64,000 bases of DNA from UBA4479 sp963974935 (lineage in GTDB: Bacteria > Pseudomonadota > Alphaproteobacteria > Rhodospirillales > Casp-alpha2): NCBI GenBank assembly GCA_963974935.1, contig CAXBEV010000010.1:1-64000 (forward strand). The letters run 5' to 3'. Both the position numbers and the translations under genes were made by a program. The notes beneath the pieces are model-generated. The model did not search any database, was not told where the DNA came from, and was given only the letters and a program-made list of their open reading frames with translations. Positions within the stretch are counted from its first letter, which is position 1, and each line of letters opens with the position of its first letter. This document shows, one piece after another, positions 53,151 through 61,081 of this stretch.

Positions 53151-53954
53151 TTAAGAGGTTTTTGGCGGTACGTCCAAGCGGATGACCTTGCCCTCGAGTT
53201 CCGGCGAAGGGGCCGGATAATAATCCATCACCAGTGGATCATGGCCGGGGACGATCAGATTTTCGTTGCCGCCGGCAAGACGGCGCAGCTTTTCGTGGCC
53301 TTCCATCATATCGCCGATGTGCAAAACCGTCCGATACGGATTTCGATCCCACATGTTGTGATATAAGTGCGACGCATCGGAAGCGAGCACGACGCGCCCG
53401 CGTTCGGTCTCGACGGTCACCGATTGCAAACCCATGGTGTGGCCACCGATGAAGTGGAGGCCGATGCCCGGAAAAAGCTCGGTGTCGCCATTGTGGAAGC
53501 AAACGCGCTCGCGATAGATTTCCCGCACCATACCGACAATGTGTTCGACGTCGTAGGCGACACGCAGCGTTTTGTGCGCCATATAGCGCCCGGTCGCGTA
53601 CTGCATTTCTTTGTCTTGCAGATGGAAACGAGTTTTCGGGAATAGATCGAAGTTGCCGACGTGATCGTAATGCAGGTGCGTGATGATGACGTCTTCGATG
53701 GTGTTGGCATCAACGCCGACCAAACTTAAGGCTTCCACCGGGCAGCGTAGGAATGTGCGCTTGCGGGCGTCGGCGGCTTCTTGGTTAAAGCCGGTGTCGA
53801 TCACCACGGTGCGATTTTTGTTGATCGCGACCCAGACAAAATAATCGATAGGCATGTTGCCTTCGTGGGGATCGGGGTCGTCGACAAAATTTTCGGTCGC
53901 ATCGCGATCGTGGGTGGCATATTTGATCGCAAATAGCTCGTAGGTCTCGGTCAT
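53151..53954 (-). CDS. Metallo-beta-lactamase fold hydrolase, N-acyl homoserine lactonase-like
   Basis: Zinc hydrolase of 267 residues. The metal motif is His93-x-His95-x-Asp97-His98 (THLHYDHVG), with further ligand candidates in FIGGHTMGLQ, LASDASHLY and VPGHDPLVM. Overall order (NMPIDYFVWVAINKNRTVVIDTG at the N-terminal side, quoted in part) is that of AiiA/AttM-like lactonases, so quorum-signal lactone cleavage is possible; no luxI or luxR gene is nearby, and the substrate is inferred only at family level. Confidence 0.85.
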   Translation of the reverse strand: MTETYELFAIKYATHDRDATENFVDDPDPHEGNMPIDYFVWVAINKNRTVVIDTGFNQEAADARKRTFLRCPVEALSLVGVDANTIEDVIITHLHYDHVGNFDLFPKTRFHLQDKEMQYATGRYMAHKTLRVAYDVEHIVGMVREIYRERVCFHNGDTELFPGIGLHFIGGHTMGLQSVTVETERGRVVLASDASHLYHNMWDRNPYRTVLHIGDMMEGHEKLRRLAGGNENLIVPGHDPLVMDYYPAPSPELEGKVIRLDVPPKTS

Positions 53955-54066
53955 CGTTGTTCTCTCCTATTTTGATCAAGTGTGCCATTCTCGGTCGGGC
54001 TTCACCAGCCTTGCGATATGCGATCAGCAGTGACACCGTATAAACATAAACGCAAAGGAGATGGCG

Positions 54067-54261
54067 ATGGCGTTCGATGACCTTGATGCAGAAATTTCGT
54101 ATCTGATGAATGCGATGGAAGAGCAGCCGGAAGACCTACACGAGGTCGAGTTCCGGCTCCGACAGATGATCTCGGGGATGCGGGCCGAGGGGCTGCCGGT
54201 GCCGGAAAGTCTTATAGATTTGGAAGCTGAGCTGGATCGCCTGCTGTCCAAAAAGCGTTAA
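54067..54261 (+). CDS. Small acidic helical protein, unknown (64 residues)
   Basis: Short protein rich in Glu, Asp, Met and Leu, predicted to be mainly amphipathic helix (AFDDLDAEISYLMNAMEEQ; LIDLEAELDRLLSKKR). I do not recognise a named family. ATG 54067 is preferred to the ATG at 54061 because AAGGAG then lies six bases away instead of touching. Convergent with the bactofilin gene, four bases apart. Confidence 0.7.
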   Translation: MAFDDLDAEISYLMNAMEEQPEDLHEVEFRLRQMISGMRAEGLPVPESLIDLEAELDRLLSKKR

Positions 54262-54265
54262 GGTG

Positions 54266-54835
54266 TTATTCGGCTGCTTGCGCTGACGTCGGTGCCGCGT
54301 TGTTGGCCGCAGTCCCGGTCTTTTCGGGCGCTTCTTTCGCCCGGGCTTCGGCGCTATGGATTTCGTCCAAATCGCCGTGCACGCGCCCACCTTCTTCGAT
54401 ACTGAGGCGACCGTAGCGGATCTTGCCGCTGACATCGCCGGTCTCATGCACCACCAAGCGGTCGCGGGCGGTCAGCTCGCCTTCGAAGCGGCCACGAATG
54501 ATGGCCGTATCGATGTCGACTTTACCCTTGTAGACACCGGTCTCGGCGATCTCGATTACGCGGCTGTCCATGGACGCTTCGACATAACCTTCGACGACCA
54601 GTGTATCGCAATCTTCAATCTCAACGCCCTTCAGTTTGATGTTGGGGCCGACGATCAGGCGGCTTTCTGAGGCCGGATGCGGATCGGCACCGTCATTGGG
54701 TTTGGCGCTAGATGAAGACTTTTGCATATTGGCGGTGTGTGAACTGGGCGGATTGCCGAGTAGGCTCGGCGTCTCGGACCGACGTGTGGGCGTGGCCGGT
54801 TTCGTCGGAATGGGATCTTTGTTGAAGAGCGCCAT
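54266..54835 (-). CDS. Bactofilin (polymer-forming cytoskeletal protein)
   Basis: Bactofilin of 189 residues: a disordered Pro/Ser/Thr-rich N terminus (about 1-60), the right-handed beta-helix core (ESRLIVGPNIKLKGVEIEDC, IETGVYKGKVDIDTAIIRG, SGKIRYGRLSIEEGGRVHG, quoted in part) and an Ala/Glu-rich tail. Such proteins polymerise at the membrane and organise cell shape or envelope enzymes. The ATG at 54835 has an ideal AGGAGG site seven bases upstream. Confidence 0.92.
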   Translation of the reverse strand: MALFNKDPIPTKPATPTRRSETPSLLGNPPSSHTANMQKSSSSAKPNDGADPHPASESRLIVGPNIKLKGVEIEDCDTLVVEGYVEASMDSRVIEIAETGVYKGKVDIDTAIIRGRFEGELTARDRLVVHETGDVSGKIRYGRLSIEEGGRVHGDLDEIHSAEARAKEAPEKTGTAANNAAPTSAQAAE

Positions 54836-54948
54836 GTTTGTCCTCCTGAAGAATGGGGTTGATGGGTTTGACGTATCCCATGTCGCACGCAAATGCGCGC
54901 GTAACATGGTCACGGTGTGACTTTTTTAAGGCAGTGAAAAAAAGGGCG

Positions 54949-55437
54949 TTAGTTTTCCGATAGGGGGCGTGCGTATTGCGGCTCCGTATCCCACGGAAAG
55001 AAAATCCACACGTCTTGATCAATGTCGTGCACGTAGGTGTCCACTAAACCGACGCCCTTAGGTTTCGCATAGACGGTGGCGAAATGCGCGTTCGGTAGAA
55101 TGTCGCGGGCGGCCCGCATGGTTGTGCCGGTGTCGACGAGGTCGTCGATCAACAGCCATCCGCTGCCGCCGTCGTCCATCGCGGCGGCCGGCTTTTTCAA
55201 GATGTTGAGATTGCCCTGCACCTGCTCGTCATAGCTTGTGATGCAGAGCGTATCGACGACGTGGATCGACATTTCCCGGGCAACAATGGCCGCCGGCACC
55301 AGTCCGCCACGGGTCAATGCAACGATACCCTGCCAAGGGCCTTTGCCCATCAGGCGACGGACCAAAATGCGCGTGTCACGATGCACTTCGGCCCAGGTCA
55401 CAATATGATGTTCGACGTCGTCCCGAAGCTGCACCAT
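54949..55437 (-). CDS. gpt: Xanthine(-guanine) phosphoribosyltransferase
   Basis: Purine salvage enzyme of 162 residues that joins xanthine or guanine to PRPP. Seen: IVALTRGGLVPAAIVAREM near residue 38, the PRPP motif LLIDDLVDTGTTMRAAR near residue 95 and the base-binding DVWIFFPWDTEP near the C terminus. It lies 40 bases downstream of the coiled-coil lipoprotein gene and 113 bases upstream of bactofilin on the same strand. Confidence 0.95.
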   Translation of the reverse strand: MVQLRDDVEHHIVTWAEVHRDTRILVRRLMGKGPWQGIVALTRGGLVPAAIVAREMSIHVVDTLCITSYDEQVQGNLNILKKPAAAMDDGGSGWLLIDDLVDTGTTMRAARDILPNAHFATVYAKPKGVGLVDTYVHDIDQDVWIFFPWDTEPQYARPLSEN

Positions 55438-55477
55438 GCGGCGCCCCGCTCAATCGGTCAGGTGCGTGTCCGCCCGA

Positions 55478-56659
55478 TTAGCGGACGTACAGGTGCACTT
55501 CGTTGTTGGCAATCACCTGCTGGGTTTTCGCAGAAACCGCGACGCGGTTCGGCGGCAGGCCCATTTCGATCAGCTTGCGCATGACGTTTTCAGCATGCTG
55601 GCGCGCCTTTTGCGAGTTCAAAGCGATCCGTGCCGCGCCGCCCGTCACCGGGGCCACGGCGACCAGATCGAACAACGCGTCCGGCCGACGCTCCAACGTT
55701 TTCGACACGGCGGTATACAATGCCTGCTCATACGGCACATCGGCGCGATCAAAGCGGATCACCACCAAAGGCGTACGACCGGCGGTGTTAACCGGCGCGC
55801 CCGCGGTGTTCATTTGTCCGGCGTTCGACAGCACGGCTCTGTTGACCAAAGACCCACCGAAGAATTCACCCGACTTGATGCCGGCCGAGATCAGATTGAG
55901 GTTTGCGCGTTCCGTCGTCACATAGTTGGTCTGACGGCGCACATCACTGGTCAGTTCCTTGAGTAGGCGGTCAATCAACACAGCGGTCCGGTTCACTTCG
56001 TCTTCGAGGATCGCGAGCTGGCGGTGATCTTCATCAACAGCCCCCGAAACCGAGAACGCGGCTCGTGCTGATTCGGCCATGTAGGCCGACAATGTCGAGT
56101 TGTTGGCGACGGCGGCGACCAGATTATTCATCTTATTGATCTCGTTGGCGATGCGGTCGAGATCGGCTTGCGCGCTTTTGAATTGTTGCACCAAAATCGG
56201 GTTGCCCGGCGTGGTGCCGACTTGCAGGCGCGCGTTCACGGCCGCGATGGTGCCGTGATACTGCTGCGAATTCTGCACTAGGTCGGTGCGCAGACGCTGC
56301 AACTCGTCGTTCTGTTGGGCGATAGAATTTTGCAAGCGGGCTAATTCGTCGCGCAACTCGACGACCTTTTTACCGACAAACGTGCCGGTCGGCTCGCCCG
56401 GCGTGACGCCCGGCGGCACAAAGGTCGATGCGCCGATCGGCGGCTGACCGCCCCCAATGACTTGGACTTTACCGTCCGCGCCTTCGGTGGTCTGCCCAGA
56501 TGCTTCAGCGGCCGCCTGATCCGCAGCGCTGTCGCTGGATGGCCAAAGTTCATTGTCACCGTACGAACACGCGCTCAACGTCAATGCTGCACCGAGCACG
56601 AGGAATCGTAGTGAGGAAAAATCCGAAATTGTCATCCCTTTAGACCGCCCTTTTGTCAT
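55478..56659 (-). CDS. Coiled-coil lipoprotein with OmpA-like C-terminal region, unknown
   Basis: Envelope protein of about 393 residues. The lipoprotein signal LRFLVLGAALTLSAC ends at a lipobox Cys. A Gly/Pro/Ala-rich linker is followed by a coiled coil (ELRDELARLQNSIAQQNDEL and onward, about 100-150), helical middle segments with Asn/Ala-rich stretches, and a C-terminal part with NSQKARQHAENVMRKLIEMG resembling the peptidoglycan-binding helix of OmpA domains, though the classic Asp/Arg ligands are not evident. ATG 56659 is used; ATG 56635 also keeps the signal peptide. Function unknown. Confidence 0.72.
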   Translation of the reverse strand: MTKGRSKGMTISDFSSLRFLVLGAALTLSACSYGDNELWPSSDSAADQAAAEASGQTTEGADGKVQVIGGGQPPIGASTFVPPGVTPGEPTGTFVGKKVVELRDELARLQNSIAQQNDELQRLRTDLVQNSQQYHGTIAAVNARLQVGTTPGNPILVQQFKSAQADLDRIANEINKMNNLVAAVANNSTLSAYMAESARAAFSVSGAVDEDHRQLAILEDEVNRTAVLIDRLLKELTSDVRRQTNYVTTERANLNLISAGIKSGEFFGGSLVNRAVLSNAGQMNTAGAPVNTAGRTPLVVIRFDRADVPYEQALYTAVSKTLERRPDALFDLVAVAPVTGGAARIALNSQKARQHAENVMRKLIEMGLPPNRVAVSAKTQQVIANNEVHLYVR

Positions 56660-56988
56660 TTTGGGAACTTTACGCACTGCTGCAGCGAGTGCGCATCACG
56701 ACATCTGATATCATGTACCCCCATCATTGTCGCGATATTAATCAAAGCCAGCAAAGGCCACAAGATGATTGTATTACCTAGTGAATCTTTAATTTGTCTA
56801 AAAATTTAGCGATCATTTTGCAGGCAACCGCCGAGACGCTAAAAAACCGCTGAAACCTCGCCCCGCTGTGATGAGCACACAGGGTGAATCGGGTCTTGTC
56901 ACGGTGTATCGCGTGGAGTACGTTCCGCACCCTTAATAGTCGAAAGGCGCCGCGAGGCGCATCGGCGATTAAGCCAAAGACCAAATAA
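56660..56988. other. Gene-free region before tRNA-Arg
   Basis: About 330 bases without a convincing gene; the only open frames are short and lack start signals. It is AT-richer near 56740-56820 than its surroundings. A small hairpin GCGCC-GCGA-GGCGC (56947-56960) lies 28 bases before the tRNA and could be part of its leader or promoter region. Confidence 0.6.
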
Positions 56989-57065
56989 GCGCCCGTAGCT
57001 CAGTTGGATAGAGTACTTGACTACGAATCAAGGGGTCGGGAGTTCGAATCTTCCCGGGCGCGCCA
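56989..57065 (+). tRNA. tRNA-Arg, anticodon ACG
   Basis: A 77-base cloverleaf: acceptor stem GCGCCCG pairs with CGGGCGC, D arm with AGCTCAGTTGGATAGAGT, anticodon arm CTTGA-CTACGAA-TCAAG giving anticodon ACG (read as ICG after deamination, decoding CGU/CGC/CGA), T arm with the GTTCGAATC loop, discriminator G and encoded CCA at 57063-57065. It lies just before the more accessory segment; no second copy of its 3' end was seen in the window. Confidence 0.97.
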
Positions 57066-57193
57066 TTTTCACTTCGTTTGAACTCTGCCCCGGCTTATTA
57101 AAAAGTTCGAACTTCGTCCTTTGGGGCGCCGCCTTTTCCCATTCTGCCGTTGATCAGATGTTATCTGGCTTGGCTCCGGCGGCCCGCCTGTGC

Positions 57194-58321
57194 TCACTCT
57201 TTGGTTCTGATGTTCAGATGATAGCGTGTGCCTTTCAGCTTGCCGCTGCGGGTCAACGCGCCCATCCCGACGAGGTCATTCAGGTCACGGGTTGCGGTGG
57301 CGCGCGACGTGCCGGTGACGCTGATATAGTTCTCGGCACTGAGCCCGCCGGCAAAGCCGTCCGGCCCCTCGCGGAACATGCGCAGCAGCGTCTTTGTTTG
57401 CCGTTCGTTCAAGCGCGCACGCAAGCGATCCAATAATTTGGTTTTCTCGATGGTGAAATCGATAAGGTTTTGTGAGCGCGCCTGTGCGGCCAAAACCGTA
57501 TCGGCGAACCACAGCAGCCAATCGGTAATCTCCAGCGGTTTATTGCTTTCCTCCAGCGCGCGATAATATGCCGTGCGACGGGTCTCGATGGCATACGCCA
57601 GTGCAATTAGCGTTGGTCGCGCCAGCGCTTGTGAGAGCGCCAGTTCCGAAATGGCGCGCCCGATGCGTCCGTTGCCGTCCTCGAACGGATGGATACTGAC
57701 GAACCACAGATGCGCGATTCCCGCGCGCGTCAGCGGCGGCAGGACGTGCACGTTATTCGGCGCGGTATCGTTAAACCAGTCGATAAAGCGCGCCATTTCC
57801 GCTGCCATACACGCGGACGGCGGCGCTTCGAAATGCACCTTCGTATCGCCATACGCGCCGGACACAACCTGCATTGGATCGGGATGTGTGCGGTAGCATC
57901 CGACATCGGTGACATCGCGGCGCGCGCTCATGACCAGACGATGCCAATGAAACAAGGTCGCACCGTCAAGTAGCCGGTCAAACCCCCGGTACAGCGCCGT
58001 CATCATGTCGGCGATGCCTTTTTCGGCGGGTGGGATGCGGCGATCTTCTCCGCCAAGACCGAAATTCCGTCGCAATGAAGATTGCAGGGACTCGCGATCC
58101 AGAAACTCCCCCTCGATTTCCGAGGTCTTGTAGGCCTCGGCGCTGATCACCTCGATGGTCAGCGCGGTCTTGTCGTCCTCGCCCATATGGCGCAGCGCGC
58201 CCTGAAACAGCCCGGCGCGTTGTAAAAACCGCGCCTCAAGATCTTTCAGCTTTTCGGCGTCCCATATAAAAGTTGGCCAGTCGGGTTTTTGCCAGTTCCA
58301 ATGTTGTTTCGCAGAGGTCAT
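57194..58321 (-). CDS. Fic-family AMP-transferase with C-terminal winged helix
   Basis: Fic protein of 375 residues, expected to transfer AMP from ATP to a protein target. The active loop is His211 to Arg222 (HPFEDGNGRIGR), complete. An N-terminal helix carries the inhibitory motif Thr66-x3-Glu70-Gly71 (TSEIEGE), making it a class II, self-inhibited Fic. The C-terminal part (about 318-375) reads as a winged helix (VTGTSRATATRDLNDLVGMG), so it may bind DNA and regulate itself. No antitoxin gene is adjacent. Two palindromic sites lie over and upstream of its start. Confidence 0.93.
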   Translation of the reverse strand: MTSAKQHWNWQKPDWPTFIWDAEKLKDLEARFLQRAGLFQGALRHMGEDDKTALTIEVISAEAYKTSEIEGEFLDRESLQSSLRRNFGLGGEDRRIPPAEKGIADMMTALYRGFDRLLDGATLFHWHRLVMSARRDVTDVGCYRTHPDPMQVVSGAYGDTKVHFEAPPSACMAAEMARFIDWFNDTAPNNVHVLPPLTRAGIAHLWFVSIHPFEDGNGRIGRAISELALSQALARPTLIALAYAIETRRTAYYRALEESNKPLEITDWLLWFADTVLAAQARSQNLIDFTIEKTKLLDRLRARLNERQTKTLLRMFREGPDGFAGGLSAENYISVTGTSRATATRDLNDLVGMGALTRSGKLKGTRYHLNIRTKE

Positions 58322-58350
58322 GAGTTATAAGCATCCTTTTTATAGCTCAT
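58320..58350. promoter_or_regulatory. Palindromic operator 1 at the fic start
   Basis: ATGAGTTATAAG (58320-58331) and TTTATAGCTCAT (58339-58350) are inverted half-sites with a 7-base spacer; the first half overlaps the fic start codon. A second copy with identical geometry lies 44 bases away. Binding here would block the fic ribosome site and probably transcription. Confidence 0.6.
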
Positions 58351-58363
58351 AATACATAAAACA

Positions 58364-58394
58364 ATGAGGCATAAAAGAGTCATTTATACCTCAT
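58364..58394. promoter_or_regulatory. Palindromic operator 2 upstream of fic
   Basis: ATGAGGCATAAA (58364-58375) and TTTATACCTCAT (58383-58394) are inverted half-sites matching at 11 of 12 positions, with a 7-base spacer. Same consensus and spacing as the site at the fic start. It lies where the fic promoter should be and 128 bases before the divergent oxidase-family gene. Confidence 0.65.
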
Positions 58395-58522
58395 GTCCTC
58401 ATGTGGCTTCCAGCCCTTCGCGCACATTGTTTTCCATTTCGGCACAAGTTTGTCGTCAAAAAAGCGCTAGGCGTTTGCCGAGAAAGTGACTATTGTTTTT
58501 GTAGTTACTATGGAGGTGCAGC

Positions 58523-59149
58523 ATGAATACGTATAAAGATACGACCCGACCGACCAGCGACATCGCGTTTACCCCCAGCGTGAAAGCCGAGCAGGAGAAG
58601 CGTGGGTCCCGCGCGGGGTATCGCAAGATGGAAGCGCGAGGCGGATGGCGGGACCGGGTGACGGATGATCTGGCGGCGTTTGTGGCCGCGCGGGATTCAT
58701 TTTATCTGGCGACCAGCAACGCGGACGGTCAGCCATATATCCAGCATCGCGGTGGTCAGCCGGGTTTTTTACGGGTGTTGGATGACAAACGTCTCGCGTT
58801 CGCGGATTTCAGCGGCAACAAGCAATACATCTCCATCGGCAACGTGGCCGACAATGCGAAGGCGTTCATCTTTTTGATGGATTATCGCAATCGCCGCCGC
58901 ATCAAGGTGTGGGGACAGGTGGAGGTTATCGAGGACGATCCGGCGCTGCTGGAAAGCTTGACCGATCCAGCGTATCCGGCCACGCCCGAGCGTGCGTTCG
59001 TGTTCCACATTGAAGCTTGGGACGTGAACTGCCCGCAGCACATCACGCCGCGCTGGACCGAGGCGGAAATCGCCCCCGTCGTCGATGCGATGAAAGCTCG
59101 GATCGAAGAATTGGAAGTTGAAAACGAACGGCTTCGTGCGGGCGCTTAA
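58523..59149 (+). CDS. Pyridoxamine 5'-phosphate oxidase-family protein
   Basis: Split-barrel flavin/F420-type protein of 208 residues: FVAARDSFYLATSNADGQPY near residue 50, IQHRGGQPGFLRVLDD, NKQYISIGNVADN, and IKVWGQVEVIEDD near residue 130, ending in a short coiled coil. This subgroup is not true pdxH; relatives are described as general FMN-binding oxidoreductases of unknown substrate. GGAGGTGC precedes the ATG. Its stop overlaps the convergent MaoC-type gene by four bases. Confidence 0.88.
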   Translation: MNTYKDTTRPTSDIAFTPSVKAEQEKRGSRAGYRKMEARGGWRDRVTDDLAAFVAARDSFYLATSNADGQPYIQHRGGQPGFLRVLDDKRLAFADFSGNKQYISIGNVADNAKAFIFLMDYRNRRRIKVWGQVEVIEDDPALLESLTDPAYPATPERAFVFHIEAWDVNCPQHITPRWTEAEIAPVVDAMKARIEELEVENERLRAGA

Positions 59150-59619
59150 GCCGGCACCCAGATCGAAAGGTATTCGGCGCTGACGCAGGCAACATGATCG
59201 CCGTCGGCGCGCTCGACTTCAAATATATGCCCGGTGCGCGTGAACAGGCCTTTTGGGTGGGCCGAAGCTTCGATCAATGAAATCCGGTCACGCACTCGAA
59301 AGCCGGTACCGACCGGCATTGGGGCTAAAAATCGGACGCGATCCGCCCCATAGTTCAGGGCATACGTGCTGTCGCTTGGCCGCAAGCCGCAAAAGTCGAT
59401 GGCGTGATTGATGAAACTCAACACCAAAAACCCGTGCGCAACAGTGCCGCCATAGGGGCTTTCAGCCGTGGCGCGGTCCGGGTCTGTATGCAGCCAGTGC
59501 GTATGACGCGTTGCGTCGGCGAACACATCGACCCGCGCTTGATCCACATCTATCCAATCCGACACCGCGAGCGGGCCGGGGTCGAGCGCAAGGTACTCTG
59601 CAGACGTGCGTGGCGTCAC
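59146..59619 (-). CDS. MaoC/NodN-like hydratase
   Basis: Hot-dog fold protein of 157 residues of the MaoC dehydratase (NodN-like) group, probably acting on an enoyl-CoA. Motif DATRHTHWLHTDPDRA near residue 35 gives the hydratase Asp/His pair, followed by YGGTVAHGFLVLSF and a C-terminal beta sheet. The GTG start overlaps the stop of the cupin gene upstream (GTGA), so the two are coupled; the substrate is not evident. Confidence 0.88.
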   Translation of the reverse strand: MTPRTSAEYLALDPGPLAVSDWIDVDQARVDVFADATRHTHWLHTDPDRATAESPYGGTVAHGFLVLSFINHAIDFCGLRPSDSTYALNYGADRVRFLAPMPVGTGFRVRDRISLIEASAHPKGLFTRTGHIFEVERADGDHVACVSAEYLSIWVPA

Positions 59620-60119
59620 GCGGCTTCGATGGGGGTGCGCTTAATGGTGTCGGTGTTCTGGCCCTCGATCCGGATCAGCCGGGTCGGGCCGCGGCGCAAC
59701 GGTGCATGCACGTCGCCGACCATATACGCATGCGCATCACCGGGCTTCAGCGCATACGACCGGGTTTGCTCGACCAGTGCCGGTTCTTCGCCGTTGGCGG
59801 GACGGACGATTTTCCAATCGGTCATCTCGGTTTCGCCGTCGGCTTGGCCATAGATCGCCCAGGTCGGTCCGTGGTCGTGCGGGTTGCCGTCCTTCGGGCC
59901 CTGGTACACATGTGCACAGATACAGAATTTCAGATCCGGGTCTTCATAAAGCACGCGCCGTTCTTGATCGGCGTCGGGCGGCAGGTATTTGGCGACCAAG
60001 TCGGCATCACCCAGTGCGCGTTCCACAAAGCCGCGCACTTTTTCGATCCCGGCTGGACCACTGTCTACGCTGAGGGCCCCACGGCAATCGGCGGCGAATT
60101 CATCTAATGTGTAGCTCAT
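59616..60119 (-). CDS. Cupin of the cysteine dioxygenase-like type, unknown substrate
   Basis: Cupin of 167 residues. Likely metal ligands are the histidines of NPHDHGPTWAIYGQ near residue 80 and a later His in GDAHAYMVGDVHAPL near residue 128, as in cysteine dioxygenase-like enzymes; the Cys-Tyr crosslink site of true cysteine dioxygenase is not clear. Translationally coupled to the MaoC-type gene. Substrate unknown. Confidence 0.75.
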   Translation of the reverse strand: MSYTLDEFAADCRGALSVDSGPAGIEKVRGFVERALGDADLVAKYLPPDADQERRVLYEDPDLKFCICAHVYQGPKDGNPHDHGPTWAIYGQADGETEMTDWKIVRPANGEEPALVEQTRSYALKPGDAHAYMVGDVHAPLRRGPTRLIRIEGQNTDTIKRTPIEAA

Positions 60120-60221
60120 ACTTTCCTCCCGGTGCGTTATCGCGGCACAGTGATTGATTCATCTGCGGATAAAAATACGAGAAGACGGCGGCGTATGCAA
60201 AACCTGTCGGCACGCGTTGCG

Positions 60222-60884
60222 CTAGACGGCCTGGACTAAGGCTTTGAAAAGCCTTTGTTGGCGCGGCTGCCAGAACAAAAATTCCGGATGCCATTGTACG
60301 CCCATCAAAAAATTCCGGGATGGGTTTTCAATGGCTTGGATCATGCCACTGACGTCGTTCGCGGCCACGACAAAGCCTTCGCCTAAACGGTCCACGGCTT
60401 GATGGTGAAGGCTATTCACAAAGCAAAACTCGGTATTCAGCAATTTTCGTAGCTGCGTTTCCGCGGTGATGTTGACGCATTTTTTCGGCAGTACGGTGCG
60501 GATATGCTTGGCATCTTTGAACTGCTCTTTGATTTCGCCATGCAAATTGCCGCCATAAAATACATTGAGGATTTGCGAACCCCGGCAGATGCCCAGTACG
60601 GGGATTTGCCGTTTCTCCGCAAGTTCAAGCGTTTCCATTTCCAATTTATCGCGATTCGGGTCGACGCGCACATCGACGGTGACCTCGCCGCCATAAAGGT
60701 GTGCCGAAATATCGTCGCCGCCGCCGATCACCAAGCCGTCCAATGGCTCTGCCGAGCGGCGCTCGTCTCGGGTCATGACGACACTTCGCCCGCCGGCGCG
60801 CCAAACGGCCAGTCGATTTAAGAATGTCATGGTGCGTCCGCGACTGCGTGAGCCGGTGATGCCGATAAGGGGGCGCTTTGTCAT
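60222..60884 (-). CDS. Class I glutamine amidotransferase / gamma-glutamyl hydrolase (PuuD-like, peptidase C26)
   Basis: Enzyme of 220 residues with the class I glutaminase fold: nucleophile Cys100 in LGICRGSQILNVFYGG, and the His-Glu pair in GVQWHPEF near residue 198. GGGDDISAHLYGG near residue 55 is typical of the C26 group that removes gamma-glutamyl from small amines (PuuD). No puu gene is nearby. A 12-base palindrome lies 24 bases upstream. Confidence 0.85.
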   Translation of the reverse strand: MTKRPLIGITGSRSRGRTMTFLNRLAVWRAGGRSVVMTRDERRSAEPLDGLVIGGGDDISAHLYGGEVTVDVRVDPNRDKLEMETLELAEKRQIPVLGICRGSQILNVFYGGNLHGEIKEQFKDAKHIRTVLPKKCVNITAETQLRKLLNTEFCFVNSLHHQAVDRLGEGFVVAANDVSGMIQAIENPSRNFLMGVQWHPEFLFWQPRQQRLFKALVQAV

Positions 60885-60907
60885 GTTTTGATACTTGGGG
60901 ATTTAAG

Positions 60908-60919
60908 TTGAAATTTCAA
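60908..60919. promoter_or_regulatory. Palindrome TTGAAATTTCAA upstream of the amidotransferase gene
   Basis: A perfect 12-base palindrome beginning 24 bases before the amidotransferase start codon, in the 197-base gap shared with the divergent CoA-transferase gene. Possible operator; AT-rich, so chance is not excluded. Confidence 0.35.
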
Positions 60920-61038
60920 ATGTGCGATCACTTCAACAGTGAACTGTATAAATATGGGAGACGTTTTCATTGCCGCCGTCATGGCGGCGACGCGGCTGAT
61001 AATTCTGTCAATCTAGCCTCCCATGACTCACAATAATT

Positions 61039-61050
61039 TTTGCATGCAAA
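61039..61050. promoter_or_regulatory. Palindrome TTTGCATGCAAA upstream of the CoA-transferase gene
   Basis: A perfect 12-base palindrome 32 bases before the CoA-transferase start, at the position of a promoter or just downstream. The TGCATGCA core suits a dimeric repressor. Regulator unknown. Confidence 0.4.
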
Positions 61051-61081
61051 GCCAAGCTTACTTTAAAGGAAACTATTTTCA

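Noticed and set aside
56778..56984. 68-codon minus-strand frame before the tRNA
   Set aside because: No ribosome site, no recognisable motif and composition like non-coding DNA.
57066..57193. Possible attachment site or terminator just after tRNA-Arg
   Set aside because: There is a GTTCGAAC palindrome and some pairing, but no second copy of the tRNA 3' end in the window and no clear stem followed by a T run.
58523..59149. Calling this gene pdxH
   Set aside because: It is a split-barrel family member but lacks the layout of true pyridoxamine 5'-phosphate oxidase, so no symbol is given.
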